DNA of 64,000 nucleotides from Streptomyces sp. LaPpAH-108 (GCF_000373625.1 NZ_KB891997.1:62001-126000); one strand, 5' to 3'; positions 1 through 7,619 are shown, numbered from the stretch's first letter. The notes: generated by a model from the letters alone, not told the origin. Numbers and translations: made by a program.

Positions 1-394
1 TGCCGTCGGTCTTCCGCTGGTCGAGGAAGTCCACGATCTTCGTGAAGGCCGCATCGTTCTTCCGCGTCGCGGCCAGCGCGTACGCCCCGTCGATCGTCAG
101 CCCGAAGTCGGCGAACCCGCCGCCGAACGGCTCGTAGTAGTGCCCGTCGGTCAGCTGGGCCGGGGCGACCAGATAGGCGGTGCCCTTCTCCAGATCGGGC
201 GTCGCGGCTCGTACGGCGGAGGCCCTGACCTGCGCGGTCGCGGATGCGGAGGGGGCCGCCGGGGTCAGCGTGTCGGCGTGGGCCGGGAGAGCCGATGCCC
301 AGAGGGAGACCCCGGTCGCCGAGGCCAGCAGGAACGCGGTGGCGACGGCCGCGGTTCTCCCGCCGCCCGGTCTTCCGCTCGGAACTCGGTGCAC
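1..394 (-). CDS. Secreted prenyltransferase/squalene-oxidase-repeat-like (alpha/alpha barrel) protein, N-terminal part only
   Basis: The gene runs off the left edge; 131 codons are visible. GTG at 392-394 is chosen because GAGGGGG lies just upstream and no coding-like sequence precedes it. Residues 1-41 form a signal peptide (basic start, hydrophobic stretch, ending PAHAD). From about residue 70 the text GTAYLVAPAQLTDGHYYEPF, then GGFADFGLTIDGAYAL, resembles actinobacterial secreted prenyltransferase/squalene-oxidase-repeat proteins, an alpha6/alpha6 barrel fold shared with the N-terminal domain of intrinsic factor and transcobalamin. It follows a cobalamin riboswitch and lies beside a riboswitch-controlled ECF transporter, so extracellular cobalamin binding is the inferred role. 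The fold call rests on about 70 residues; an enzymatic role cannot be excluded. Confidence 0.7.
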   Translation of the reverse strand, partial: MHRVPSGRPGGGRTAAVATAFLLASATGVSLWASALPAHADTLTPAAPSASATAQVRASAVRAATPDLEKGTAYLVAPAQLTDGHYYEPFGGGFADFGLTIDGAYALAATRKNDAAFTKIVDFLDQRKTDG

Positions 395-469
395 GCTGGC
401 CCCCTCGGTCGGCCGCGAGCGACAGCTGCGCGGAGGCGGGGTCCGGACCGGGGCACCCCGGAGGATCGC

Positions 470-605
470 TCCACACCGCAGTCCTCGGCGGCGTCGGATC
501 GTGTGACGGTCTCAGCGCAGGTGATCCGGCTCGCCCCTCTCCCGAGGGGCCCACGGTTGCGGGTCAGCGCCGGATTCCGACCGGCTTCCCCTGACCGCTG
601 AAACG
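470..605 (-). ncRNA. Cobalamin riboswitch upstream of the barrel-protein gene
   Basis: On the minus strand the core reads CAGGGGAAGCCGGTC, a short loop, CCGGCGCTGACCCGCAACCGTG, a GGCCCCTC/GAGGGGCGAGCC hairpin, then a B12-box-like AGCCGGATCACCTGC. It closes with GGACTGCGGTGTGG, shared by the other two copies at 1.4 and 1.7 kb. Boundaries are approximate. It lies between its promoter and the GTG start, so it should lower expression when B12 is plentiful. The gene-free stretch 395-709 holds only this element, its promoter and the terminator of the neighbouring gene. Confidence 0.87.
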
Positions 606-611
606 GAGAGC

Positions 612-640
612 ATCTCACCATGGCCGGGAGGTGTCGTCAA
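612..640 (-). promoter_or_regulatory. Promoter of the leftmost B12-regulated gene
   Basis: On the minus strand TTGACG (635-640) is separated by 17 bp from TGAGAT (612-617). This fits a principal-sigma (HrdB-type) promoter starting transcription just before the riboswitch. Confidence 0.6.
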
Positions 641-670
641 CGCGTCACCCCGAGTCGGTAGTTGAGCGAG

Positions 671-699
671 GGGAGCCGAGGCCGGTCGCCTCGGCTCCC
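671..699 (-). terminator. Hairpin terminator after the small secreted protein gene
   Basis: GGGAGCCGAGG (671-681) pairs perfectly with CCTCGGCTCCC (689-699) around a 7-nt loop, eleven bases beyond the stop codon of the minus-strand gene. There is no long T-tract, which is usual in Streptomyces. Confidence 0.7.
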
Positions 700-709
700 G
701 CCCGCCTCC

Positions 710-1273
710 TCAGTGCGCGCGCACCGAGTCCGGCGTGAACTTCGGCTTGCCGGTCGTCCCGTCGATGCTGGTCGAGCCGTAGACCCACGCCTCGACCTCA
801 CCGGCCTTCGGCTTGTCGCTCATGGCGCCGAGCGGGCTGTACGTCCAGGTCGACTGGCCCGCCGGGGCGATCCAGTAGGACCAGTAGGCGGAGGCGGGCG
901 GGGTGAGCACGCAGGCGTCCTGCGCCGGGGTCGGGTACTGAGTCCCGCTGTTGAAGGCCGAGTTGCCGATCCGGCAGATGAAGGCGGGGCCGTCGTGCTG
1001 CGTACCGGCGGTCGTGAAGCCGCCGTTGTGCAGCAGGTTGTAGCCGGTGGTCGGATTGGCGTCGCAACCGCGCACCACCGAGCCGCCCCACGGCCCGAAG
1101 CCGACCGCGACGATCGCGCCCTTGGTCGGGGTGCAGCTGGACAGCGGATCGGCCGCCGCCGGGGTGGCCGCACCGGTCACGGCGGCTCCCGCCGCGGCCA
1201 GGGCGAGCGTGGCCGCGGCGAGCGCTCGCGGAACGGCACGTCCGGCAGCGGTACGTTCGGTGGCGTTCTTCAT
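710..1273 (-). CDS. Small secreted protein, DUF4430/transcobalamin-C-terminal-like beta domain
   Basis: 187 residues. ATG at 1271-1273 follows GGAGGGG. Residues 1-42 are a signal peptide ending ATPAAAD. The rest is one domain with four cysteines and the signatures TTGYNLLHNGGF, HDGPAFICRIG, CVLTPPASAYWSYW and WTYSPLGAM. The nearby protein at 1850-2830 carries the same domain with well over half of the residues identical, including all four cysteines, which suggests two disulfides. The pattern YW-x-YW, GA, G-x-V-x-x-W recalls the beta domain of transcobalamin/intrinsic factor (DUF4430); this is inference. No transmembrane tail follows, so this version is released. Its own cobalamin riboswitch suggests a role in B12 scavenging. 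There is no catalytic motif I recognise. Confidence 0.8.
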   Translation of the reverse strand: MKNATERTAAGRAVPRALAAATLALAAAGAAVTGAATPAAADPLSSCTPTKGAIVAVGFGPWGGSVVRGCDANPTTGYNLLHNGGFTTAGTQHDGPAFICRIGNSAFNSGTQYPTPAQDACVLTPPASAYWSYWIAPAGQSTWTYSPLGAMSDKPKAGEVEAWVYGSTSIDGTTGKPKFTPDSVRAH

Positions 1274-1354
1274 GACAGCCCCTCCAACTCGGCCGTGTAC
1301 GACCGGGCGTGGGGGGTCGGCGGCGTACGGGCGAGCCCCGTGCGGCCTTCCGGT

Positions 1355-1488
1355 CCACGCCGCAGTCCGCGACGGCGCTTCGGTCCTGGCTCCAGCCCAG
1401 GTGCTCCGGCTCGCCCATCCGCGAATGGGCCTACGGTTGCGGGTCAGCGCCGGACTTCGACCGGCTTCCCCTGAGTGCTGAAGTGAAA
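1355..1488 (-). ncRNA. Cobalamin riboswitch of the small secreted protein gene
   Basis: Minus-strand core CAGGGGAAGCCGGTC, CCGGCGCTGACCCGCAACCGT, a GGCCCATTC/GATGGGCGAGCC hairpin, AGCCGGAGCACCTGG and the closing GGACTGCGGCGTGG. The order and most bases match the elements at 470-605 and 1612-1748. Edges are approximate. The 576-bp gene-free stretch 1274-1849 contains this riboswitch, the plus-strand copy and two diverging promoters. Confidence 0.88.
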
Positions 1489-1495
1489 GCGCGTC

Positions 1496-1525
1496 ATGCG
1501 ACCACGGCGGACCGGTTCGCGTCAA
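1496..1525 (-). promoter_or_regulatory. Promoter driving the minus-strand riboswitch
   Basis: TTGACG (1520-1525) and TCGCAT (1496-1501) on the minus strand, 18 bp apart, directly upstream of the riboswitch. The -35 hexamer is identical to those of the two sister promoters. Confidence 0.5.
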
Positions 1526-1575
1526 TGGGGGACCGCACAGCCGGGGAGGCGTCGGCCGCTCCCGCTGTCATGTTC

Positions 1576-1604
1576 TTGACGGCCTTGTCGAATCGTGCTC
1601 AAAT
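1576..1604 (+). promoter_or_regulatory. Promoter of the ECF-transporter operon
   Basis: TTGACG (1576-1581), a 17-bp spacer and TCAAAT (1599-1604) precede the plus-strand riboswitch by a few bases. It diverges from the promoter at 1496-1525. Confidence 0.6.
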
Positions 1605-1611
1605 CCGCCTG

Positions 1612-1748
1612 AGAAGCAACAAGTTCCAGGGGAAGCCGGTCGAAAACCGGCGCTGACCCGCAGCCGTGGGCCCATCGGGAGATGGGCGAGCCGGAATGCC
1701 TGGAGCGAGATCAGAGAGCGACTGACGCCGTCGCGGACTGCGGCGTGG
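1612..1748 (+). ncRNA. Cobalamin riboswitch of the ECF-transporter operon
   Basis: CCAGGGGAAGCCGGTC, CCGGCGCTGACCCGCAGCCGTG, a GGCCCATC/GATGGGCGAGCC hairpin, AGCCGGAATGCCTGG and the terminal GGACTGCGGCGTGG. About 100 bp of leader follow before the ATG at 1850, enough for an expression platform that masks the GAGGGGG ribosome-binding site. Expected effect: repression of the downstream operon by cobalamin. Confidence 0.88.
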
Positions 1749-1849
1749 TGCGAACAGCTTCCGCACTCAGGGGATTTCGGCCCTGGGCGGGAGCTTTGAG
1801 CCACGTTTCCCCTGCGCCGGTCTCGACGCTGCGAGGGGGATGGCGGGCG

Positions 1850-2830
1850 ATGGGCACAGCGGCGCACAGAGACACACGGAGGCGGGGCAGACTCGCCGGA
1901 CTCTTCGCGGTACTCGGCCTCATGGCCGCCCTGCTCACCGTGACCGCCCCGCCCGCCGGCGCCGACCCGCAGGCCATGGGCCGCTGCACCACCACCTCCG
2001 GCGTCGTCCTCGCCGTCGACTTCAGCCACTGGGGCGGCCCGATCCTGCGCTCCTGCGGCACGACCCCCACGACCGGTTACGAGTTGCTGAACCAGGGTGG
2101 CTGGCGGACGGCCGGTACCGGCCACGACGGCCCGGCGTTCATCTGCCGTATCGGCTACAGCGGTTACCAGAGCGGCAGGCAGTATCCCACCCCCGCCGAC
2201 GACGACTGCGTGCTCACCCCGCCCGCCTCGGCCTACTGGTCCTACTGGCACGCCGACCCCGGCGCCGACGACTGGACCTACAGCCAGCTCGGCGCGATGC
2301 TCTACCGCCCCAAGCCCGGCAGTGTCGACCTGTGGATCTTCGGCGGCACGAACATCGAGGGCACCCAGGGCCGCCCCAAGGTCAGCCCCGACCAGCTGCG
2401 TGCCCGCAACACCGCCCCGCAGGGCGACGGGGGTAAACCGGCCTCCACGGCGAAGGCGCCCCCGCTGCCGCCGGGCGTCGACACGGGACCGGCGCCGGAA
2501 CGGCACTCCGGCCCGACGCAGCGCACCGCACCGGCCGCCCCGAAGCAGCCGACCGGGAAGCCCGCGAGCAAGCCCACGGCCGAGCACACGTCCAGGCCGA
2601 AGCCGTCGAAGAGCGCGAGCGCCACGCCGTCACCCACCGCCAGCCCCACCCCGGCCGTCTCCGCCAAGGCCGCGCCCACCACCCGCACCAAGGTCGTCGA
2701 CGCGGCCCCCGCCGCCGACGCCGAACACGACTCCGGCTCGGTGCTGCCCGTCGCCGCCGCGGGTGGCCTTGTCGTCCTGATCGGCGGCGCTGCCGTGTTC
2801 GAGGCACGCCGTCGCCGCCGTACCGAGTGA
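1850..2830 (+). CDS. Membrane-anchored paralogue of the small secreted protein (cobalamin-capture candidate)
   Basis: 326 residues. The start at 1850 is chosen because GAGGGGG lies about 10 bp upstream and a signal peptide follows directly (RRRGRLAGLF... ending PPAGAD, near residue 39). Residues 43-185 repeat the four-cysteine domain of the gene at 710-1273. Residues 190-290 form a Pro/Ala/Thr/Lys-rich linker. The C-terminus has a hydrophobic helix (VLPVAAAGGLVVLIGGAAVF) and an RRRRR tail, so the domain is displayed outside the membrane. No LPXTG or LAXTG sortase motif is visible. It overlaps the ECF T-component gene by GTGA and is the first gene after a cobalamin riboswitch, arguing for a substrate-capture role in front of the importer. 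Confidence 0.82.
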   Translation: MGTAAHRDTRRRGRLAGLFAVLGLMAALLTVTAPPAGADPQAMGRCTTTSGVVLAVDFSHWGGPILRSCGTTPTTGYELLNQGGWRTAGTGHDGPAFICRIGYSGYQSGRQYPTPADDDCVLTPPASAYWSYWHADPGADDWTYSQLGAMLYRPKPGSVDLWIFGGTNIEGTQGRPKVSPDQLRARNTAPQGDGGKPASTAKAPPLPPGVDTGPAPERHSGPTQRTAPAAPKQPTGKPASKPTAEHTSRPKPSKSASATPSPTASPTPAVSAKAAPTTRTKVVDAAPAADAEHDSGSVLPVAAAGGLVVLIGGAAVFEARRRRRTE

Positions 2831-3996
2831 CCCCGATGGCCCGTACGACCGTCGCGGCGGCGCCCGCGTCTCCCGCTGACCCGGCGCCGGACCAGGGCGG
2901 ACGGCGCCTGCCGCGCACCCTGCACCCGGTCGCCTGGTGGGTGTGGGCGCTGTCCCTCGCCACCGCCGTCAGCCGGACGAACAACCCGCTGCTGCTGTTC
3001 CTCGTGCTCGCCGTCCTCGGCTACGTCGTCACCGCGCGGCGCACCGAGGCGCCGTGGGCGCGCGGCTTCACGTACTACCTGTATCTCGCGCTCACGGTCG
3101 TCGCCATCCGCGTGGTCTTCCGGGCCGTGTTCGCCACCGGCATCACCCCGCACGACCACTTCCTGTTCTCCCTGCCGCACATCCCCACCCCCGACTGGTA
3201 CGCGGGTATCCAGCTCGGCGGCCCGGTCTCGCTGGAGGCGCTGCTGTCGGCGGCCACCGACGGGCTGCGCCTCGCCTGCATGCTGTGCTGCATCGGCGCG
3301 GCCAACACCCTCGCCAACCCCAAACGCGCCCTGCGCGTGCTGCCCGGCGCGCTCTACGAACTCGGCGTGGCCGTCACCGTCGCGATCAGCGTCGCCCCGC
3401 AGCTCGTACAGAGCGTCCAACGCGTCTCCCGGGCGCGGAAGTTGCGCGCCGGACACACCAAGGGGACGAAGGCGCTGCGCGGCATCGCGGTCCCCGTCCT
3501 GGAGGACGCCCTCGAACGCTCCCTGCGCCTGGCCGCCGCCATGGACTCCCGGGGCTACGGCCGCGCGGGCACCGCCACCCGCCGCTCCCGGCGGATCACC
3601 GGTGCGCTGATGCTGCTCGGCATGTGCGGCCTGTGCGCCGGGGCCTACGGGCTGCTCGACGCCAGTGCGCCCGCGTTCCTGGGGCTGCCCGCGATGGGCG
3701 TGGGGGCCGTGCTGTGCGTGGCGGGGCTGCGGCTCGGCGGGCGCCGCGTCACCCGCACCACCTACCGGCCCGACCCCTGGCGGCTGCCCGAATGGGCCGT
3801 CGCGGGAAGCGGCGTACTGTCCGCCGTCCTCCTCTTCGGGAACCTCGGCTACGACCCGGCCCAGCTCAACCCCACCTATTATCCGCTGACTTGGCCCGGT
3901 CTCCCGCTCGTCCCGACCGCCGCGATCCTCCTCGCCGGTACGGCCGCCTTCGCCGCACCCCCGCCCCACCCGCTCCGGAAGGCCGCCCCCGCGTGA
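2827..3996 (+). CDS. ECF transporter T component (EcfT/CbiQ family), B12-regulated
   Basis: 389 residues, starting at GTG 2827 overlapping the preceding stop; ATG 2836 is an alternative. Several hydrophobic helices surround the coupling region (about 195-240) that contains RVSRARKLRAGHTKGTK and MDSRGYGRAG, the Ala-Arg-Gly-type coupling helices that touch the ATPases. In an ECF importer this subunit transmits ATP hydrolysis to the substrate-binding S component. It lies in an operon of four overlapping genes (anchored capture protein, T, fused ATPases, S) under a cobalamin riboswitch, so cobalamin or a precursor is the likely cargo. It is longer than a typical EcfT, with extra helices after the coupling region. 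Confidence 0.88.
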   Translation: MTPMARTTVAAAPASPADPAPDQGGRRLPRTLHPVAWWVWALSLATAVSRTNNPLLLFLVLAVLGYVVTARRTEAPWARGFTYYLYLALTVVAIRVVFRAVFATGITPHDHFLFSLPHIPTPDWYAGIQLGGPVSLEALLSAATDGLRLACMLCCIGAANTLANPKRALRVLPGALYELGVAVTVAISVAPQLVQSVQRVSRARKLRAGHTKGTKALRGIAVPVLEDALERSLRLAAAMDSRGYGRAGTATRRSRRITGALMLLGMCGLCAGAYGLLDASAPAFLGLPAMGVGAVLCVAGLRLGGRRVTRTTYRPDPWRLPEWAVAGSGVLSAVLLFGNLGYDPAQLNPTYYPLTWPGLPLVPTAAILLAGTAAFAAPPPHPLRKAAPA

Positions 3997-5618
3997 TCAC
4001 CTTCGACCAGGTCACCCTGCACTACGACGACATGCCCGAACCCGCCCTGCGGGACGTCGACCTCACCGTGGAGGAGGGCGAACTCTGCCTGGTCGTCGGG
4101 CACACGGGCGTCGGCAAGTCCACCCTGCTCGGCGCCGTCAACGGCCTCGTGCCGCACTTCACCGGCGGCACCCTGTACGGCCGCGTCACCGTGGACGGCC
4201 GCGACACCGCCCACCATCCGCCCCGCGAACTCGCCGACGTGGTGGGCGTGGTGGGCCAGGACCCGCTGGACGGCTTCGTCACCGACACGGTCGAGGAAGA
4301 ACTCGCCTATGCCATGGAGCAGTTGGCGATCCCGCCCGCGACCATGCGCAAACGCGTCGAGGAGACCCTGGACCTGCTCGGCCTCGCGGACCTGCGCCAC
4401 CGCGCCCTGCACGAACTCTCCGGCGGACAGCAACAGCGCGTCGCCATCGGCTCGGTGCTCACCGCGCACCCCCGCGTGCTCGTCCTGGACGAACCCACCT
4501 CCGCGCTCGACCCCACCGCCGCCGAGGAGGTCCTGTCCGCCGTCACCCGGCTCGTGCACGACCTCGGCGTCACCGTGCTCATGGCCGAACACCGCCTCGA
4601 ACGCGTCGTGCAGTACGCCGACCGCGTCATCCACCTCCCCGGCGACGGCCGCGCCCGCATCGGCACGCCCGCCGACATCCTGCGCACCTCGTCCATCGCC
4701 CCGCCGATCGTGGAGCTGGGCAGGCTCGCGGGCTGGTCCCCGCTCCCGCTGTCCATCCGCGACGCCCGCCGCGCGGCAGCGCCCCTGCGCACCCGGCTCG
4801 CGGACGCGGTCCCGGACCCGGTCCGTACGCCCCCGGCCACCACCCCGGCCAGGCTGCTCACCGCGCGCGGCGTCACGGTCACCCACCGGGGCGTGCCCGC
4901 CGTCCGAGAGGCCGAACTCGACCTGAAAGCAGGGGAGGTGACCGCGCTGATGGGCCGCAACGGCTCGGGGAAATCCTCCCTGCTGTGGGCGTTGCAGGGC
5001 TCGGGACCGCGCCGCTCCGGCACGGTGAAGGTCGAGCACGCGGGCACCCCGGTCGATCCGCGCACCGTGCCCGCCGCACAGGCCAGACGCCTGGTCGGCC
5101 TTGTCCCGCAGACCCCCGCCGACCTGCTCTATCTGGAGAGCGTCAAGCAGGAACTCGACCAGGCGGACGCCGAGTCGGGCACGAAGGTACGGGCCCGTGA
5201 ACTGCTCGACCGGCTCGCGCCCGGCATCGACGACACCACCCACCCCCGCGACCTCTCCGAGGGACAGAAACTCGCCCTCGTCCTCGCCGTCCAGCTCTCC
5301 GCCGCACCCCAGGTCGTCCTCCTGGACGAGCCGACCCGGGGCCTGGACTACCGGGCGAAGGAACAGCTCATCGCCGTCGTGGACGCGCTCGCCGCCGAGG
5401 GCCGTACCGTCGTCATCTCCACCCACGACGTGGAGTTCGCCGCCCGTGCCGCCGACCGCGTGATCGTCATGGCCGAGGGGGACATCGTGGCCGACGGCCC
5501 CACCGCCGAAGTCATCGTCTCCTCACCGGTGTTCGCCCCGCAGACGGCGAAGATCCTGGCACCCGCGCCCTTCCTGACGGTGCATCAAGTACGCGCTTTC
5601 CTGGGGGACTCGGCATGA
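3993..5618 (+). CDS. ECF transporter ATPase, two ABC domains fused (EcfA1-A2/CbiO-like)
   Basis: 541 residues, GTG start overlapping the previous stop (GTGA). The first ABC domain has Walker A GHTGVGKST (about 36-44), signature LSGGQQQR (about 145) and Walker B VLVLDEPTSALDP. After a linker at about 230-290, the second domain has Walker A GRNGSGKSS (about 320), signature LSEGQKLAL (about 419) and Walker B VVLLDEPTRGLD. Both sites look catalytically complete. Fusing the two ATPases in one chain is common in actinobacterial ECF systems. It powers the adjacent T and S components in the cytoplasmic membrane and should be controlled by the upstream cobalamin riboswitch. Confidence 0.93.
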   Translation: MITFDQVTLHYDDMPEPALRDVDLTVEEGELCLVVGHTGVGKSTLLGAVNGLVPHFTGGTLYGRVTVDGRDTAHHPPRELADVVGVVGQDPLDGFVTDTVEEELAYAMEQLAIPPATMRKRVEETLDLLGLADLRHRALHELSGGQQQRVAIGSVLTAHPRVLVLDEPTSALDPTAAEEVLSAVTRLVHDLGVTVLMAEHRLERVVQYADRVIHLPGDGRARIGTPADILRTSSIAPPIVELGRLAGWSPLPLSIRDARRAAAPLRTRLADAVPDPVRTPPATTPARLLTARGVTVTHRGVPAVREAELDLKAGEVTALMGRNGSGKSSLLWALQGSGPRRSGTVKVEHAGTPVDPRTVPAAQARRLVGLVPQTPADLLYLESVKQELDQADAESGTKVRARELLDRLAPGIDDTTHPRDLSEGQKLALVLAVQLSAAPQVVLLDEPTRGLDYRAKEQLIAVVDALAAEGRTVVISTHDVEFAARAADRVIVMAEGDIVADGPTAEVIVSSPVFAPQTAKILAPAPFLTVHQVRAFLGDSA

Positions 5619-6415
5619 CGGCACACGCCATCCGGCTCACCCCGCGCGTGGGCGTGGTGATGGTCCTGGCCGCCTTCCTCGGAGTGGTCGCGTTCTTCTG
5701 GCCGTTCGTCGTCGCACCCGGCACCTTCGGCTCCAACTACGCACCCCCACTGATCTTCGGCGTCCTGCTGGTGCTGATCCTGTGCGTGGTGCTCTCGGAG
5801 ATCGCGGAGGGCGGCATCGACTCCAAGGCGCTCGCCATGCTGGGCGTCCTGTCCGCCGTCAACGCGGCCCTGCGCCCCCTCGGCGCCGGTACGGCCGGGA
5901 TCGAGACGGTCTTCTTCGTCCTGGTCCTCGCCGGGCGGGTCTACGGCCCCGGCTTCGGCTTCACCCTCGGCTGCACCTCCCTGTTCGCCTCCGCGCTCAT
6001 CACCGGCGGAGTGGGGCCCTGGATGCCGTACCAGATGTTCGGCTGCGCGTTCGTCGGCATGCTCGCCGGGTTCCTGCCGCGCGCGAGCGGGCGCCGCGAG
6101 GTGCTGATGCTCGCCGTCTACGGCTCGCTCTCCGGCTATCTCTTCGGCTTCCTCCTCAACCTCTCCTTCTGGCCCTTCTCCCTCGACCCCAACAGCTCCA
6201 TCGCCTACCTCCCCGGCCTCCCCTTCACCGAGCAGTGGCACCGCTACGTCGCCTTCGACCTCGCGACCTCCCTCGGCTGGGACACCGGCCGCGCCGTCAC
6301 CAACTTCGTGTGCGTGCTCCTCGCGGGACCTGCGGTGCTCACGACGTTCCGCCGGGCCGCCCGCCGGGCGCGGTTCCGGGCGCCGGTACGCTTCGCCGCA
6401 CCCGATCGCCCCTGA
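5615..6415 (+). CDS. ECF transporter S component, predicted cobalamin-specific
   Basis: 266 residues, ATG overlapping the ATPase stop (ATGA). Six hydrophobic segments: about 10-35, 38-62, 70-100, 110-140, 145-175 and 215-245. YGPGFGFTLGCTSLFASALITGG and MPYQMFGCAFVGMLAG are typical of S components (the first is quoted in parts: YGPGFGFTLG and SLFASALITGG). S components bind the vitamin and toggle in the membrane. Specificity for cobalamin is inferred from the riboswitch and the secreted partners, not from a residue I can name; the lactobacillal counterpart CbrT is the functional precedent. The C-terminal RRAARRARF stretch is cytoplasmic. Confidence 0.85.
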   Translation: MTAHAIRLTPRVGVVMVLAAFLGVVAFFWPFVVAPGTFGSNYAPPLIFGVLLVLILCVVLSEIAEGGIDSKALAMLGVLSAVNAALRPLGAGTAGIETVFFVLVLAGRVYGPGFGFTLGCTSLFASALITGGVGPWMPYQMFGCAFVGMLAGFLPRASGRREVLMLAVYGSLSGYLFGFLLNLSFWPFSLDPNSSIAYLPGLPFTEQWHRYVAFDLATSLGWDTGRAVTNFVCVLLAGPAVLTTFRRAARRARFRAPVRFAAPDRP

Positions 6416-6455
6416 CCGGCGCGACCACCGAAACCTGGAAGGAACCGACGAGATC

Positions 6456-6500
6456 ATGCGAGGCATCGTGGCCCCCGGCCTGACGCAGGACAACCGATGA
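6456..6500 (+). CDS. 14-codon leader ORF coupled to the hydrolase gene
   Basis: ATG 6456 to TGA 6498-6500 encodes MRGIVAPGLTQDNR. It has a good ribosome-binding site (GGAAGGAA about 12 bp upstream), while the following hydrolase ATG at 6497 overlaps this stop (ATGA) and has no clear site of its own. The arrangement suggests translational coupling, with ribosomes handed from the mini-ORF to the hydrolase. It could instead be a relic of a longer gene. No other leader function is apparent. Confidence 0.45.
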   Translation: MRGIVAPGLTQDNR

Positions 6501-7567
6501 GCGGCGGCGAGGAGCCCGTACTGCCGCGCACCACCGGGCACGCCGGTCACCTCGTGCTCAACCGGCCCCGGGCGATCAACGCGCTGAACCACACCATGGT
6601 CCGGCTCATCGACGAAGCGCTCACCGCCTGGGAGGACGACCCGGCCGTCGAGACCGTCGTCATCACCGGCGCGGGGGAGCGCGGGCTGTGCGCGGGCGGC
6701 GACATCCGCGCCGTCCACGATGACGCCCGGGACGGCGACGGCACCGCCTCCGCCGCGTTCTGGCGCGACGAATACCGCCTCAACGCCCGCATCGCCCGCT
6801 ACCCCAAGCCGTACGTCGCCGTCATGGACGGCATCGTCATGGGCGGCGGCGTGGGCATCTCCGCACACGGCAGCGTCCGGGTCGTCACCGAACGGTCCCG
6901 GGTCGCCATGCCCGAGACCGGCATCGGGTTCGTCCCCGACGTCGGCGGTACCTGGCTGCTCAGCCGTGCGCCCGGTGAACTGGGCACGCATCTCGCGCTC
7001 ACGGGCCTCGCCGTCGGCGCGGGCGACGCGCTGCTGTGCGGGCTCGCCGACCACTACGTACCCTCCGACGCGCTCCCCGCCCTGCTGGACGACCTCGCCA
7101 CGCTGCCCGCGAGGGAGGCCGTCACGCGGCACGTACGGACGCCCCCGGAGGGGGAGTCGGCCCGGCACCGCGAGTGGATCGACGCCTGCTACGGCGCCGA
7201 CACGGTCGAGGAGATCCTGGACAGGCTCCTCGCACACGACGACCCCGCCGCGAAGGAGGCCGCGCAGACCCTGCTCACCAGGTCGCCCACCGCCCTGAAG
7301 GTCACCCTCGCCTCCATGCGGCGCGCCCGGCGGCTCGGCACCCTGGAGGAGGTCCTGGACCAGGAGTACCGCGTCTCCTGCGCGGGCCTGACCCGCTCCG
7401 ACCTCGTGGAGGGCGTCCGCGCCCAGATCATCGACAAGGACCGCGACCCGCACTGGACCCCGGCCACCCTGGCCGAGGTCACCGACGCCGACGTGGAACG
7501 CTTCTTCGCGCCGCTCGGTGAGCGGGAGCTGGGGCTAGGCGGGGTGGACGGCCGGAAGGCGGGCTGA
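6497..7567 (+). CDS. 3-hydroxyisobutyryl-CoA hydrolase-type crotonase-family protein
   Basis: 356 residues, the usual size for HIBYL-CoA hydrolases and longer than plain enoyl-CoA hydratases. Crotonase motifs: LNRPRAINALN near the start, CAGGDIRA (oxyanion loop) near 75, MGGGVGISAHG near 115, then PETGIGFVPDVGGTWLLSR, which carries the Glu/Asp positions typical of HIBYL-CoA hydrolase. The C-terminal ECH_2 region includes SMRRARRLGTLEEVLDQEYR. The reaction releases 3-hydroxyisobutyrate from its CoA ester in valine breakdown. Valine carbon ends in propionyl-CoA, whose use by methylmalonyl-CoA mutase needs B12, giving a metabolic reason for its place behind a B12-regulated operon. Whether it belongs to that transcript is inferred from the 81-bp gap and the coupling ORF. 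Confidence 0.82.
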   Translation: MSGGEEPVLPRTTGHAGHLVLNRPRAINALNHTMVRLIDEALTAWEDDPAVETVVITGAGERGLCAGGDIRAVHDDARDGDGTASAAFWRDEYRLNARIARYPKPYVAVMDGIVMGGGVGISAHGSVRVVTERSRVAMPETGIGFVPDVGGTWLLSRAPGELGTHLALTGLAVGAGDALLCGLADHYVPSDALPALLDDLATLPAREAVTRHVRTPPEGESARHREWIDACYGADTVEEILDRLLAHDDPAAKEAAQTLLTRSPTALKVTLASMRRARRLGTLEEVLDQEYRVSCAGLTRSDLVEGVRAQIIDKDRDPHWTPATLAEVTDADVERFFAPLGERELGLGGVDGRKAG

Positions 7568-7577
7568 TCCGGCCGGT

Positions 7578-7599
7578 GGCGGGGCCTTCCGGCTCCGCC
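7578..7599. terminator. Hairpin between convergent genes
   Basis: GGCGGGGCC (7578-7586) pairs with GGCTCCGCC (7591-7599), with one G-T pair, around TTCC. It sits between the convergent hydrolase and phosphatase genes and could stop both transcripts. Confidence 0.5.
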
Positions 7600-7619
7600 G
7601 CCCTGACCGGACAGCCGCT

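Noticed and set aside
265..621. Possible minus-strand protein reading through the leftmost riboswitch
   Set aside because: The same peptide-like text (GEAGRNPALTRNRGP) recurs at the other two riboswitches because the RNA element is conserved, not because it is coding.
2302..3969. Long minus-strand open frame (555 codons) opposite the anchored protein and EcfT genes
   Set aside because: Gly/Arg/Gln/Glu-rich nonsense typical of the antisense of high-GC3 genes; the plus strand has clear domains, overlapping starts and transmembrane helices.
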